NCBI GenBank assembly: GCA_003149555.1
Contig: QCWE01000001.1
Location: 646,546 to 710,545 of the forward strand
Origin: Candidatus Aquiluna sp. XM-24bin5
GTDB lineage: Bacteria; Actinomycetota; Actinomycetia; Actinomycetales; Microbacteriaceae
Length of the DNA: 64,000 nucleotides
Direction of reading: 5' to 3'
Notes under the pieces: model-generated
What the model was told of the DNA's origin: nothing
Database searches by the model: none
What the model saw: only the letters and a program-made list of their open reading frames with translations
Program-made: the position numbers and the translations under genes
Shown here: piece after piece, positions 7,850-16,773 of the stretch
How positions within the stretch are numbered: the first letter of the stretch is position 1
Layout of the letters: every line of letters starts with the position of its first letter

Positions 7850-9753
7850 CTCTCGCTTGCGCGCTTCCTGGCGGAGGCGGCTCTGGCCCTCACGTGAGGA
7901 TCTAGCTCCACCTTGCGAATGCGGATTGCGTCAATAGTCACCTCAACGCACTCGTCCTCGCGAGCAAACTCCAAACTCTCTTCCAAGGAAAGCTTGCGCG
8001 GCGGCGTGAGCCCCTGGAAGCTATCAGCGGAGGACGCCCTCATGTTGGTGAGCTGCTTCTCCTTGGTGATGTTCACATCCATGTCCTCGGAACGAGAGTT
8101 TTCTCCCACCACCATGCCGGTGTAGACCTCGGTGCCCGGCTCGACAAAGAAGCTGCCTCGCTCCTGAAGGGCGATCATTGCGTAGGGGGTGGCAGCTCCT
8201 GCCCTGTCGGCGACCATCGATCCCGACTTTCGAGTGACTATCTCGCCAAACCAGGGCTCGTAGCCCGCGCTGAGTGCGTTTGCAATACCGGAACCCTTGG
8301 TGATGGTCAAGAACTCAGTTCTAAAGCCGATGAGGCCTCTCGATGGCACCTTAAACTCGACCCTTACCCAGCCAGTGCCGTTGTTGGTCATGTGAAGCAT
8401 GCGACCCTTGCGAGCTGCCAAGAGCTGGGTCACTGCACCCATGAACTCCTCTGGGACATCAACCGTCAGTTCCTCGACGGGCTCGTGCAGCTTGCCGTCG
8501 ATCTTCTTGGTGACAACCTGAGGCTTACCAACGGTTAGCTCGTAGTTCTCCCTACGCATCTGCTCAACAAGGATGGCGAGGGCCAGCTCTCCCCTGCCCT
8601 GGACCTCCCAAGCGTCTGGCCGCTCTGTGGGCAGAACTCTAATAGAAACGTTTCCGATGAGTTCCCTGTCAAGGCGGTCTTTGACAAGCCTTGCGGTAAT
8701 CTTTGCCCCTTTTGAGCGACCTGCCATTGGGGAGGTGTTGATTCCTATGGTCATCGAGATCGCAGGCTCGTCCACGCTGATGCCTGGCAGCGGCCTGACA
8801 TCCTCTGGGTCGCAGAGCGAGTCGCCAATTGTGATGTCTTCAATACCAGCTACGGCAACAATGTCTCCGGCGCTAGCGCTTTCGATGCTGAACCTCTCGA
8901 GTGCCTTTGTTCCCAGTAGCTCAGTGATCTTGACAAGCTGCTGGCTGCCGTCTTGCCTTACCCAGGCAACTTGCTGAGCCTTGCGGATGGTGCCGTTGTG
9001 GACGCGTAGAAGCGCCAGTCGTCCAAGAAATGGGGACGCGTCCAGGTTTGTCACGTGCGCCTGCAAAGGGGCACCCTCTTCAAACTTTGGGGATGGAATG
9101 TAGTTCAGGATCGCCTCAAATAGCGGCTCAAGGTCTTCGTTGTCCGGTAGCTCACCGTTGGCAGGCTTGTTCAGCGACGCCCTGCCGGCACGCCCAGATG
9201 CGTAGATAACTGGCAAATTGAGAATCGCATCTACATCTAGGTCAGGAACACTCTCGTGAAGATCTGAGGCGAGACCGAGCAGCAAATCATGACTCTCGTC
9301 CACGACCTCATCAATTCTCGCGTCGCTCCGGTCGGTCTTGTTCACCAACAAAATGACGGGTAACGAAGCCTCAAGGGCTTTCCTAAGGACAAATCTTGTC
9401 TGGGGCAAGGGCCCCTCCGAGGCATCCACGAGCAAAACAACGCCGTCGACCATTGACAGGCCTCGTTCCACCTCGCCACCAAAGTCGGCGTGGCCAGGGG
9501 TGTCAATTACATTGAGTGTTACTGCCTGGCCTTTTGCCGCTGGACCTGCGTAGGTGACCGCAGTGTTCTTAGCAAGGATTGTGATGCCCTTTTCTTTTTC
9601 AAGGTCTCCTGAGTCCATGACTCGCTCATCCACGGCAGCATGTGCGGCGAAGGAGCCGGTCTGGCGCAACATGGCATCGACCAGTGTGGTCTTTCCATGG
9701 TCGACGTGGGCAACTATGGCCAAGTTTCTTAGGGCCTGATTCGATTGGGTCAT
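7846..9753 (-). CDS. typA: Translational GTPase TypA/BipA
   Basis: 635-residue ribosome-binding GTPase linked to stress and low-temperature 50S assembly. G1 is AHVDHGKTTLVDAML (about 15-29), followed by the DTPGHADFGGEVERGLSMVDG switch II region and NKTDR. The C-terminal half has the EF-G-like domains V and the TypA-specific domain (RGLIGFRTEFLTITKGSG). The basic tail KRASES ends the protein. It stands alone, divergent from the small kinase gene. Only a weak CTAGG lies before ATG 9753. Confidence 0.96.
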   Translation of the reverse strand: MTQSNQALRNLAIVAHVDHGKTTLVDAMLRQTGSFAAHAAVDERVMDSGDLEKEKGITILAKNTAVTYAGPAAKGQAVTLNVIDTPGHADFGGEVERGLSMVDGVVLLVDASEGPLPQTRFVLRKALEASLPVILLVNKTDRSDARIDEVVDESHDLLLGLASDLHESVPDLDVDAILNLPVIYASGRAGRASLNKPANGELPDNEDLEPLFEAILNYIPSPKFEEGAPLQAHVTNLDASPFLGRLALLRVHNGTIRKAQQVAWVRQDGSQQLVKITELLGTKALERFSIESASAGDIVAVAGIEDITIGDSLCDPEDVRPLPGISVDEPAISMTIGINTSPMAGRSKGAKITARLVKDRLDRELIGNVSIRVLPTERPDAWEVQGRGELALAILVEQMRRENYELTVGKPQVVTKKIDGKLHEPVEELTVDVPEEFMGAVTQLLAARKGRMLHMTNNGTGWVRVEFKVPSRGLIGFRTEFLTITKGSGIANALSAGYEPWFGEIVTRKSGSMVADRAGAATPYAMIALQERGSFFVEPGTEVYTGMVVGENSRSEDMDVNITKEKQLTNMRASSADSFQGLTPPRKLSLEESLEFAREDECVEVTIDAIRIRKVELDPHVRARAASARKRASES

Positions 9754-9827
9754 CTATTACCTAGGTTTGGGGAGCCCGTTTCAGGCCCGGCTTAGTTTAT
9801 TGGCTGCCGCTCAAATAGTCCCCAAAT

Positions 9828-9833
9828 TAGACT
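9828..9833 (+). promoter_or_regulatory. -10 box before the small kinase gene
   Basis: TAGACT ends 9 bases before ATG 9843, so the leader would be at most about three bases. I see no convincing -35 at a normal distance. Confidence 0.4.
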
Positions 9834-9842
9834 CAACGGGTT

Positions 9843-10430
9843 ATGGCAACTGACTTTACGCAGGGACTCGAGCAGGCCTCAGAACGTCTTGCGGAACTCG
9901 CCGGCAACCTCCCAACACCTGTTGTGTTGATTGACGGGAGAGCGGGCTCTGGAAAGTCACTATTTGCCTCCAGGCTTGGAGATTCATATTTTCAAACTAG
10001 CCGTCAGGCAGCAAGGATTGTTCGCCTCGACGATCTCTACCCTGGTTGGGAAGGACTTATCGCGGGAAGCCTCTACCTCAGAGAGAAAATTCTTGAGCCC
10101 TTGGCAAGCGGAAGGCCTGCCAGTTGGCAAATCTGGAACTGGGAGCTGGGCGGGCGCGGAGCCCCCAGCGAACCAGGCAATGGCTTCCGCGAATTTGGCG
10201 GCGGAACTCCCCTAATCGTTGAGGGGTGCGGAGCACTATCCAAGGCTGCCGTTGAAAACGCCAATCTCACAGTCTGGATCGAGGCAGACACTGCGGAGCG
10301 ACGCAAGCGGTTCAGCGAACGTGACGGCGGAGCATTCGATGAGTTTTGGGGGGTCTGGGCAGCCCAAGAAGATGAGTTCTATCTGGCAGAAAACTCAAGT
10401 GAGCTAGCCGAGCTCGTTATTCAGAACTAG
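9843..10430 (+). CDS. P-loop nucleoside/nucleotide kinase-like protein
   Basis: 195 residues. A P-loop GRAGSGKS lies at about 32-39, and RIVRLDDLYPGWEGL resembles the substrate-binding DD motif of uridine kinase-like enzymes. VEGCGALS and a later RKRFSERDG stretch match the lid region. It belongs to the (d)NTP kinase-like group seen across actinobacteria, where the substrate is not established. It ends 14 bases inside the convergent dedA gene. Confidence 0.75.
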   Translation: MATDFTQGLEQASERLAELAGNLPTPVVLIDGRAGSGKSLFASRLGDSYFQTSRQAARIVRLDDLYPGWEGLIAGSLYLREKILEPLASGRPASWQIWNWELGGRGAPSEPGNGFREFGGGTPLIVEGCGALSKAAVENANLTVWIEADTAERRKRFSERDGGAFDEFWGVWAAQEDEFYLAENSSELAELVIQN

Positions 10431-11061
10431 TTCTGTTCGCCCGCCAGGTTCTAACCCCAGCGATAACGCTCAGGGTTATCACGACAAGGGCAATTGCGTA
10501 GGTGGCATTTCTCACAAACGGAATCGAGTAGGTGAAGTAGCCCGCCAGAGTAAGGCCACAACCCCACAGCATGGCTCCAACAGCATTTGCGCTGAAGAAC
10601 TTGTAGTAGTTCATTTTCGAAATGCCCGCGAGCGCCGGAATGATTACCCGTCCCCATGGCACAAACCTTGCCACGATGATTGACCACCAGCCGTAGCGAA
10701 CGTAAAAGACTTCGGATTTCTCTATGGCGTTCTTCAGCCACTTGCCTTTGCGTTTATCCAAGTAGGGCCGGCCGTAGTGCCTACCTAGGGTGTACCCAAC
10801 CTGATCTCCAAGCCAGGCGGCAATTCCAACGCCAATCACCATCACAACTATGTTGATGCTGTCCTGGTTGGCTGCTGCCACCAATCCAGCTGCAAAAACC
10901 AACGAATCCCCGGTAATGAAAGGAATGAAGGCCCCGACGAAGAGTCCGGTACCCGCAAAAACTAGGCCGAATACAGCTGCATAAAACAGGTAGGGGCCAG
11001 TCTGGTCGAACCATCCAACGATGTCATCGGTCACAGAAAGACGGATGAGATTGGAGGGCAT
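10417..11061 (-). CDS. DedA family membrane protein
   Basis: 214 residues with several membrane helices. The family hallmarks are present: GAFIPFITGDSLVFAAG near the N-terminus, GDQVGYTLGRHYGRPY, and the conserved FVPWGRVIIPALAGISKM with the key arginine. DedA proteins are proposed lipid scramblases or flippases (for example undecaprenyl phosphate or phosphatidylethanolamine recycling) and affect envelope homeostasis. ATG 11061 lies 6 bases after a TAGACT -10. Confidence 0.88.
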   Translation of the reverse strand: MPSNLIRLSVTDDIVGWFDQTGPYLFYAAVFGLVFAGTGLFVGAFIPFITGDSLVFAAGLVAAANQDSINIVVMVIGVGIAAWLGDQVGYTLGRHYGRPYLDKRKGKWLKNAIEKSEVFYVRYGWWSIIVARFVPWGRVIIPALAGISKMNYYKFFSANAVGAMLWGCGLTLAGYFTYSIPFVRNATYAIALVVITLSVIAGVRTWRANRTSSE

Positions 11062-11067
11062 TTCATA

Positions 11068-11073
11068 AGTCTA
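11068..11073 (-). promoter_or_regulatory. Leaderless -10 box of dedA
   Basis: TAGACT on the minus strand, 6 bases before ATG 11061; no ribosome binding site lies between. Confidence 0.5.
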
Positions 11074-11098
11074 AGCGCTCCAGGGGGCTACAAAATTC

Positions 11099-12172
11099 CT
11101 AGACGTTGAAGCGGAACTCGACCACATCGCCGTCTTGCATGATGTAGTCCTTACCTTCCATGCGAACCTTGCCCTGAGCCTTTGCCTCGGCCATTGAGCC
11201 AGCGGAATCCAGATCCTCAAAGGAGACGATCTCTGCCTTGATAAAGCCCTTTTCGAAGTCAGTGTGAATTACACCGGCGGCCTGAGGAGCTTTCCAGCCC
11301 TTGCGAATTGTCCAGGCCCTCGACTCCTTTGGGCCAGCAGTTAGGTAGGTCTGCAAACCCAGCGTTTGGAAACCAATCCTGGCCAATTGGTCAAGTCCGC
11401 TCTCGCTCTGACCTAGAGAGGCTAAGAGCTCACTGGCGTCCTCCGGGTTTAGGTCAATCAACTCACTCTCCACCTTGGCATCCAGAAAGACAGCCTCCGC
11501 AGGTGCAACCAGGGCTGCCAACTCGGCCAGCTTCGACTTGTCGGTTAGCACTGCCTCGTCCACATTGAAAACAAAGAGGATGGGCTTTGCCGTCAGGAGT
11601 CCAAGGTCCTTGATGTGGCTCATGTCAACAGAGCTCAGAGAAAGCGGCTTGCCGCCGTTCAGAGCCTCAATCGCCTCATCGATTGCCGCTAAGACCTGCG
11701 GATCATTCCGCTTTGTCCTAACTTCTTTTTCGATCCTTGGCCTTGCTTTCTCAAGGGTCTGCAGATCAGCCAGGATGAGCTCGGTATTGATGGTCTCGAT
11801 GTCGCTTGCAGCATCGACCTTGCCGTCAACGTGAACTACATCGCTATCAGAAAAACCCCTAACCACCTGCGCAATTGCGTCTGCCTCACGAATATTCGCT
11901 AGGAATTGGTTTCCCAGACCTTCACCTTCGGATGCACCCCGGACAATGCCCGCAATGTCAACAAATGAAACCGGTGCAGGCACAATCTTCTCCGAGGAGA
12001 AGATCTGGCTCAGTCTCTCAAGCCTGCTATCGGGAAGGTTTACTACTCCAATGTTTGGCTCGATAGTTGCAAAAGGATAGTTTGCCGCGAGCACAGAGTT
12101 CTTAGTGAGTGCATTGAACAGGGTCGACTTGCCAACGTTGGGCAGTCCTACGATTCCGATAGTTAGGGCCAC
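11099..12172 (-). CDS. ychF: Redox-regulated ATPase YchF (Obg family)
   Basis: 357 residues. G1 GLPNVGKST occupies about 8-16, followed by PFATIEPNIGVV (switch I) and DIAGIVRGASEGEGLGN (switch II). The nucleotide-specificity motif in this family is altered, so the enzyme prefers ATP. A helical insertion and a C-terminal TGS-like domain ending GDVVEFRFNV complete the usual length. It binds ribosomes and acts in oxidative stress control. Start GTG 12172; it is 30 bases from the divergent exonuclease start, each with its own -10. Confidence 0.95.
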   Translation of the reverse strand: MALTIGIVGLPNVGKSTLFNALTKNSVLAANYPFATIEPNIGVVNLPDSRLERLSQIFSSEKIVPAPVSFVDIAGIVRGASEGEGLGNQFLANIREADAIAQVVRGFSDSDVVHVDGKVDAASDIETINTELILADLQTLEKARPRIEKEVRTKRNDPQVLAAIDEAIEALNGGKPLSLSSVDMSHIKDLGLLTAKPILFVFNVDEAVLTDKSKLAELAALVAPAEAVFLDAKVESELIDLNPEDASELLASLGQSESGLDQLARIGFQTLGLQTYLTAGPKESRAWTIRKGWKAPQAAGVIHTDFEKGFIKAEIVSFEDLDSAGSMAEAKAQGKVRMEGKDYIMQDGDVVEFRFNV

Positions 12173-12178
12173 CGCGAA

Positions 12179-12184
12179 AGTCTA
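12179..12184 (-). promoter_or_regulatory. Leaderless -10 box of ychF
   Basis: TAGACT on the minus strand, 6 bases before GTG 12172, inside the 30-base gap to the divergent exonuclease gene. Confidence 0.5.
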
Positions 12185-12190
12185 TTGCCC

Positions 12191-12196
12191 GATAAT
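12191..12196 (+). promoter_or_regulatory. Leaderless -10 box of the exonuclease gene
   Basis: GATAAT, 6 bases before GTG 12203. It decides the start in favour of GTG 12203 over the in-frame TTG at 12185, which would lie upstream of the transcript. Confidence 0.5.
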
Positions 12197-12202
12197 TGGC
12201 TT

Positions 12203-12772
12203 GTGGCTTTGGACTTCGTAGCAATCGACTTTGAGACCGCCAACGCCTCCCCTGCCTCGCCCTGTGCCGTTGGGCTGGTGAAAGTGCAAGAGGGGGAGAT
12301 TAGAGAGTCCCTCTCGATGCTGTTTAAGCCTCCCTACCCGAACAACTGGTTTCACGAGGGAAACATTGCGGTCCACGGCATTAGACCAGATGACATTCTG
12401 GATGCCCCGGATTGGCTAGATGCCCTCCCGGAGCTTCTCTTCTTCACCGATGGGTTACCGCTCATCGCTCACAACGCCAGTTTTGATATGTCTGTGCTCA
12501 AGGCCTCTGCGGCGGCGGCTAGCTTTGACCTTCCAAATCTCAGCTACGGCTGCAGCCTCAAAATGGCTCGGAAAACCTACAGCCTCGATAGCTATCGGCT
12601 GAATGCCGTTGCCTATGCCATAGGACACGAGGAGTTTCGGCATCACGACGCGCTCGCGGACTCCGATGCCTGCGCCAGAATCGTGTTGCACATGGCAGAC
12701 CGGCATGGTGTCGAGGACCTAGAAGGGTTGCTCCGTAGCACCAACCAGCGTTTGCAAACCTTAGTTGTCTGA
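12203..12772 (+). CDS. DEDDh exonuclease (DNA polymerase III epsilon-like)
   Basis: 189 residues. The three exonuclease motifs are visible: Exo I FVAIDFETANAS with Asp9 and Glu11, Exo II HNASFDMSVL (about 90-99), and Exo III HHDALADSDACA (about 147-158) with the catalytic His and Asp. Such stand-alone proteins trim 3' ends of DNA or RNA; it could act in proofreading, repair or RNA turnover. The next gene, rmuC, follows on the same strand, which fits a DNA-repair role. Confidence 0.85.
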   Translation: MALDFVAIDFETANASPASPCAVGLVKVQEGEIRESLSMLFKPPYPNNWFHEGNIAVHGIRPDDILDAPDWLDALPELLFFTDGLPLIAHNASFDMSVLKASAAAASFDLPNLSYGCSLKMARKTYSLDSYRLNAVAYAIGHEEFRHHDALADSDACARIVLHMADRHGVEDLEGLLRSTNQRLQTLVV

Positions 12773-12794
12773 CCCCACTGCAATACTGGCGGTT

Positions 12795-13994
12795 ATGGAT
12801 CTAACTCTGCTTTTTGTCCTAAATGGCCTGGGGCTCGGGCTCGTTGTGGGCGGCCTTCTTGGCTACAGATATGCCAGGCGCAAAGCCTCCGGATCAGACC
12901 CTGCGGTACTTGCCAAGCTTGCGGCCCTAGAGGCCACCGAGCAAGAGCTCAGAAACCAGCTGGCAAAGGCTGATGAGGCCGCTAAGGAGGCTCAGGGGCA
13001 GAAGGATCAGGAAAACAAGGTCCTGGTTCAGCTTGCTCCGGTGAAGGAGCAACTGGAGCAGATGCAGACGGTCGTGCAGCGTATGGAGCGCGAGCGCGTA
13101 GAGCAGTTCAGCTCCATCTCCGAGCAGCTCAAGAGTGCCATCGAGACAGACGAGAGTCTGAGGAAACAAACTCAGCAGCTCTCCCAAGCACTCAGCTCCA
13201 ACTCCCTCCGGGGAGTATGGGGTGAGGCTCAGCTCAGGAAACTCGTTGAGCTAGCAGGCTTGATCAAGCACGCCGACTTTGCCGAGCAGGCAACTATTTC
13301 AACAGGAGATAAGTCGGGCAGGGCCGACATGGTTATCAACCTTCCAGGCGGCAAGGCCCTGGCGATTGACTCAAAAGTGCCATTCGATAAGTACCAGGAG
13401 GCGAGCACCATCAGCGAGCTCGCCAGCGGTGAGGAGCTCGATAGGCGAAAGAAGCTGCTTGCTGAGCACGTCAAGGCCATGAAGGGCCACATTGACGAGC
13501 TAGCTGGCAGAGCGTACTGGGAGGGCCTCGAGAGCTCTCCTGACTTCGTAATTTGCTTCGTGCCCAGTGAGTCCCTACTTTCTGGAGCCCTGGAGCAGGA
13601 CCCAGCACTAATGGAGTACGCCTTCAAGAAAAATGTTGCGCTCGCCTCTCCGGTATCGCTCTTTTCGGTTCTGAAGACGATCAACTACATCTGGCGCCAA
13701 AATGCTGATGAGTCACAGGTTCGCTCGATGATCAAGCTCGGTCGTGAGCTCTATGAGCGGGTTGGAAAGGTGGCAGCCCTGGCTGCCGACCTCGGTAACA
13801 AGCTCACCAGCACCGTCAAGAGCTACAACGGCTTTGTGTCCTCTCTTGAGACCAGAATGCTGGTGACTGCCCGCAAGCTGAACGACCTTGACGAGAACGA
13901 GCTGGGGACCGACTCGATCGAGAGCCCAAAACTCATCGAACAGGGGCCAAATGCCATCACCGCCAAAGAGCTAGACGAGAGCGAAGATAAGTAG
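12795..13994 (+). CDS. rmuC: DNA recombination protein RmuC
   Basis: 399 residues. An N-terminal membrane segment (about 3-25, LLFVLNGLGLGLVVGGLLG) precedes a long coiled coil (about 35-140) and the RmuC nuclease-like domain, with SNSLRGVWGEAQLRKLVE and DMVINLPGGKALAIDSKVPF. RmuC limits inversions at short repeats and processes abnormal DNA structures. I prefer ATG 12795, 7 bases after an AATACT -10-like hexamer; a TTG at 12765 overlapping the exonuclease stop is the alternative. Confidence 0.9.
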   Translation: MDLTLLFVLNGLGLGLVVGGLLGYRYARRKASGSDPAVLAKLAALEATEQELRNQLAKADEAAKEAQGQKDQENKVLVQLAPVKEQLEQMQTVVQRMERERVEQFSSISEQLKSAIETDESLRKQTQQLSQALSSNSLRGVWGEAQLRKLVELAGLIKHADFAEQATISTGDKSGRADMVINLPGGKALAIDSKVPFDKYQEASTISELASGEELDRRKKLLAEHVKAMKGHIDELAGRAYWEGLESSPDFVICFVPSESLLSGALEQDPALMEYAFKKNVALASPVSLFSVLKTINYIWRQNADESQVRSMIKLGRELYERVGKVAALAADLGNKLTSTVKSYNGFVSSLETRMLVTARKLNDLDENELGTDSIESPKLIEQGPNAITAKELDESEDK

Positions 13995-14003
13995 TTATTT
14001 GGC

Positions 14004-14009
14004 TATAGT
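14004..14009 (+). promoter_or_regulatory. -10 box of the kinase-aldolase operon
   Basis: TATAGT. A transcript starting near 14016 would carry a leader of roughly 54 bases with a stem-loop and a good Shine-Dalgarno sequence, unlike the leaderless neighbours. Confidence 0.4.
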
Positions 14010-14027
14010 GGGCTGTGCGCCTACAAC

Positions 14028-14057
14028 GATGTGAGTGTTTCTTTTTTTACTCACATC
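14028..14057 (+). promoter_or_regulatory. Perfect 9-bp inverted repeat in the 5' leader of the kinase-aldolase operon
   Basis: GATGTGAGT at 14028-14036 pairs with ACTCACATC at 14049-14057 around a 12-base T-rich loop. The second arm ends one base before the AAGGAG ribosome binding site (14059-14064). It may be an mRNA hairpin that controls ribosome access or stability, or a spaced DNA operator. There is no run of T after the stem, so it is not an intrinsic terminator. Confidence 0.55.
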
Positions 14058-14069
14058 CAAGGAGTCTTG

Positions 14070-15083
14070 ATGGCTGACCAGAAATCACCTGTTGTAACTC
14101 TCACGCCCTCACCGACCCTGGATCGCACGTACTTTGTAAAGAACCTTGTCGAGGGCGGCGTAAACCGCGCCTACGAAGTCGGTGAGGAGCTCGCAGGTAA
14201 GGGAATCAACGTAGCTCGCGGACTCCAGCTAGCAAACATCCCAGCCCCGGGCGTTGTTCCCATCGGCAATGCTGACCCAGCCGTTTTAAAGCGCACCGGC
14301 TCCTCGAGCTTTCTGGTTCCACTCTGGGTTGATGGAACCCTTCGGGTTTCAACCACGGTTGTCGAATACGACGGCCCAACAACAAAGATCAACGAGCACC
14401 CCCGCCCCCTTCATCAAAAGGACTGGGACGCGGTAATCGCGCTAACAGAAAAGACGCTCGTAGAGACCTCCGCGAATTGGCTCGTGGTTGCGGGAGCGCA
14501 CCCAGAGATAATCGAGACTGACAAAGTCATAGATTTGGACCCGCTCTTTGAGGTGACAAGCCGTCTTGGGGTCAAGGTAATTCTCGATACCTCGGGTGAC
14601 CCGCTTCGCTACTGGGCACAAAAGGGCAGCGCGACAGTGATGAAGCCGAACGCTCACGAGCTCGCAGAGTGTGTTGGTAAAGACCTTGGCACTGTCGGAG
14701 ACGTTGTAGACGCCGCAAGAACACTCAACGACTGGGGTGTGGACTTGATCTTGGCCTCAATGGGTGTAGACGGGATCATTGCCGTTACAAAGACCCACGC
14801 GATCCACGCCTTCACGCCAGCCGTGAAAGTAATTAACACCGTAGGCGCCGGCGACTCAACCATTGCCGGATTCCTCTCAGCAGTCAGTAAAAATGACACT
14901 GACCCCGATGCCTATGGCGTCGGCTTCGATGTCGCTGGTGGTATTGCAGCGGCAGTGCAGTGGGGTGCCGCGAAAGTGCAGCAGCCAACCAGTGGGCTTA
15001 AGTCAATCGACAATCTCGTTGAGGCGACAGTTGACCTCGACCCCGACCGCGACCGCCCCTTGGGCGAACCAGCCCAAGCCTAA
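14070..15083 (+). CDS. 1-phosphofructokinase family hexose kinase
   Basis: 337 residues of the PfkB/ribokinase fold. The N-terminal TLTPSPTLDRTYFV and GKGINVARGLQLANI match the FruK/LacC branch, and the C-terminal NTVGAGDSTIAGFL (about 256-269) holds the catalytic aspartate. It should phosphorylate fructose 1-phosphate, or a related sugar phosphate, to the bisphosphate, which the next gene product cleaves. ATG 14070 has AAGGAG six bases upstream. No PTS gene is nearby, so fructose 6-phosphate or tagatose 6-phosphate remain possible substrates. Confidence 0.82.
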   Translation: MADQKSPVVTLTPSPTLDRTYFVKNLVEGGVNRAYEVGEELAGKGINVARGLQLANIPAPGVVPIGNADPAVLKRTGSSSFLVPLWVDGTLRVSTTVVEYDGPTTKINEHPRPLHQKDWDAVIALTEKTLVETSANWLVVAGAHPEIIETDKVIDLDPLFEVTSRLGVKVILDTSGDPLRYWAQKGSATVMKPNAHELAECVGKDLGTVGDVVDAARTLNDWGVDLILASMGVDGIIAVTKTHAIHAFTPAVKVINTVGAGDSTIAGFLSAVSKNDTDPDAYGVGFDVAGGIAAAVQWGAAKVQQPTSGLKSIDNLVEATVDLDPDRDRPLGEPAQA

Positions 15084-15093
15084 GGAGGCAAAA

Positions 15094-16116
15094 ATGGCCG
15101 TAGTTTCATCAGCCGAATACGCGGAGATGCTTGACCGCGCAAAGGCAAAAGGTTTTGCCTACCCTGCAATAAACGTTTCGAGCTCTCAGACCCTAAATGC
15201 TGCGCTCGCGGGTCTCCAAGAGGCAGGCAGCGATGGCATCCTGCAGGTGTCAACTGGCGGCGCAGATTATTGGAGCGGCCCAACCGTCAAGAACAGGGTT
15301 TCAGGTGCTCTGGCGTTCGCGGCATTTGCTCGTGAGGTTGCAAAGAACTTTGATATCAAGGTTGCTCTTCACACCGACCACTGCGCAGAGGACCAGCTCG
15401 ATGGCTTTGTGCGTCCCCTGCTGGAAATCTCTGCTGAGCAGGTCAAAGCAGGAGGCGAGGCAGTATTCAATTCCCACATGTGGGACGGCAGCGCTATTGC
15501 CCTGGATAAGAACCTAGAGATAGCTAAAGAACTTCTTGCCAAGTCCAAGAACGTGGGCTCAATTCTTGAGATAGAGGTGGGTGCAGTAGGTGGTGAAGAG
15601 GACGGCATCGATGGCGGCATGGGTGATCACCTTTACACCACAGTTGCCGATGGTATGCAGACTGTCGAGGCTCTTGGCCTTGGAGAAAACGGCCGCTACA
15701 TGGCAGCTCTCACATTTGGTAACGTGCACGGCGTTTACAAGCCAGGAAACGTAAAGCTAAAGCCAGAGTTGCTGGATGAGATTCAGCGCGAGGTTGGTGC
15801 CAAGTATGGCAAAGATGCTCCGTTCGACCTCGTATTCCACGGAGGCTCCGGTTCAACTGAAAAAGAGATTGCAGACGCAGTTAGCTTTGGTGTGATCAAG
15901 ATGAACATCGATACCGACACCCAATACGCCTTCACCAGGCCCATCGTGGACCACATGTTCAAAAACTATGACGGTGTCCTCAAGGTTGACGGAGAGGTCG
16001 GCAACAAAAAGACCTACGACCCAAGAAACTGGGGCAAGGCCGCAGAGGCTGGCATGTCGGCTCGTGTTGTAGAGGCTGCAAAGCAGCTTGGGTCAGCCGG
16101 TCAATCCAGCTGGTAG
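15094..16116 (+). CDS. fba: Class II fructose-bisphosphate aldolase
   Basis: 340 residues. It interconverts fructose 1,6-bisphosphate with dihydroxyacetone phosphate and glyceraldehyde 3-phosphate. Zinc ligands lie in LHTDHCAEDQ (about 92), GNVHGVYKPGNVK and VFHGGSGSTEKEI, and the active-site NIDTDTQYAFT is near 270. ATG 15094 is preceded by AAGGAGG, which overlaps the stop of the kinase gene, so the pair is one operon. The frame is open further upstream inside the kinase gene, but only this start fits the family. Confidence 0.96.
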   Translation: MAVVSSAEYAEMLDRAKAKGFAYPAINVSSSQTLNAALAGLQEAGSDGILQVSTGGADYWSGPTVKNRVSGALAFAAFAREVAKNFDIKVALHTDHCAEDQLDGFVRPLLEISAEQVKAGGEAVFNSHMWDGSAIALDKNLEIAKELLAKSKNVGSILEIEVGAVGGEEDGIDGGMGDHLYTTVADGMQTVEALGLGENGRYMAALTFGNVHGVYKPGNVKLKPELLDEIQREVGAKYGKDAPFDLVFHGGSGSTEKEIADAVSFGVIKMNIDTDTQYAFTRPIVDHMFKNYDGVLKVDGEVGNKKTYDPRNWGKAAEAGMSARVVEAAKQLGSAGQSSW

Positions 16117-16120
16117 CGAG

Positions 16121-16762
16121 CTAGGGCTGGAGCCGCTGCGGCTCCCACTGGTCTGAGGATTCGTCCCTAGAAAAGGCAATCCTGTCGTGCATTCTGTTTG
16201 AACGCCCCTTCCAGAACTCGATTCGATTGGGAACTATTCGGTAGCCTCCCCAGTATTCAGGCTTGGGGACAACCTCTCCATCAAATTTAGCCAGCGCCTC
16301 GGAGAACTGTTCGTCCAGTTTTTCTCGCGATTGAATTGGCTGCGACTGCCGAGATGACCACGCCGCAACCTGAGATTCATGGGGCCTGGAATGGAAGTAC
16401 TTCTCTGAATCAACGTCTGAAATTCGCTCGACTTGGCCCTCTATCAATACCTGCCGATAGATCGAATACCAGCCAAACACCGCGCTTACAAAGGGGTTAT
16501 TCTCTATCGCCTGGCCCTTTCGGGACTCAAAGTTCGTGAAGAAGACAAAGCAGCCATCCTCGACACCTTTGAGAAGCACTGTCCGAGAACTAGGCTTGTT
16601 GCCTTTGGCGATGGTGCTCAGGACAAAAGCGTTGGGCTCGAAGATTTCAGCCTTTTCGGCCTCAATTAGCCAGTCCTTGAATTGCTCAATGGGGTCTTCA
16701 AGGAGCTGACTCTCGCTCAGCGCCTCTTGCCCGTAATCTTCGTGCCTGCCCAGGGAGTCCAT
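16121..16762 (-). CDS. pdxH: Pyridoxamine 5'-phosphate oxidase
   Basis: 213-residue FMN enzyme that oxidises pyridoxamine or pyridoxine 5'-phosphate to PLP. PSSRTVLLKGVEDGCFVFFT and RKGQAIENNPF form the FMN-binding part; SRPHESQVAAWSSRQSQPI is the family signature, and the C-terminus WKGRSNRMHDRIAF carries the substrate-binding arginine and histidine. It starts 11 bases after the ispH stop, so it is probably in the same transcript. Confidence 0.94.
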   Translation of the reverse strand: MDSLGRHEDYGQEALSESQLLEDPIEQFKDWLIEAEKAEIFEPNAFVLSTIAKGNKPSSRTVLLKGVEDGCFVFFTNFESRKGQAIENNPFVSAVFGWYSIYRQVLIEGQVERISDVDSEKYFHSRPHESQVAAWSSRQSQPIQSREKLDEQFSEALAKFDGEVVPKPEYWGGYRIVPNRIEFWKGRSNRMHDRIAFSRDESSDQWEPQRLQP

Positions 16763-16773
16763 TGTGTTGGGTT

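Noticed and set aside
14863..15093. N-terminal extension of the aldolase frame
   Set aside because: It runs inside the kinase gene in another frame, and AAGGAGG plus the family N-terminus place the start at 15094.
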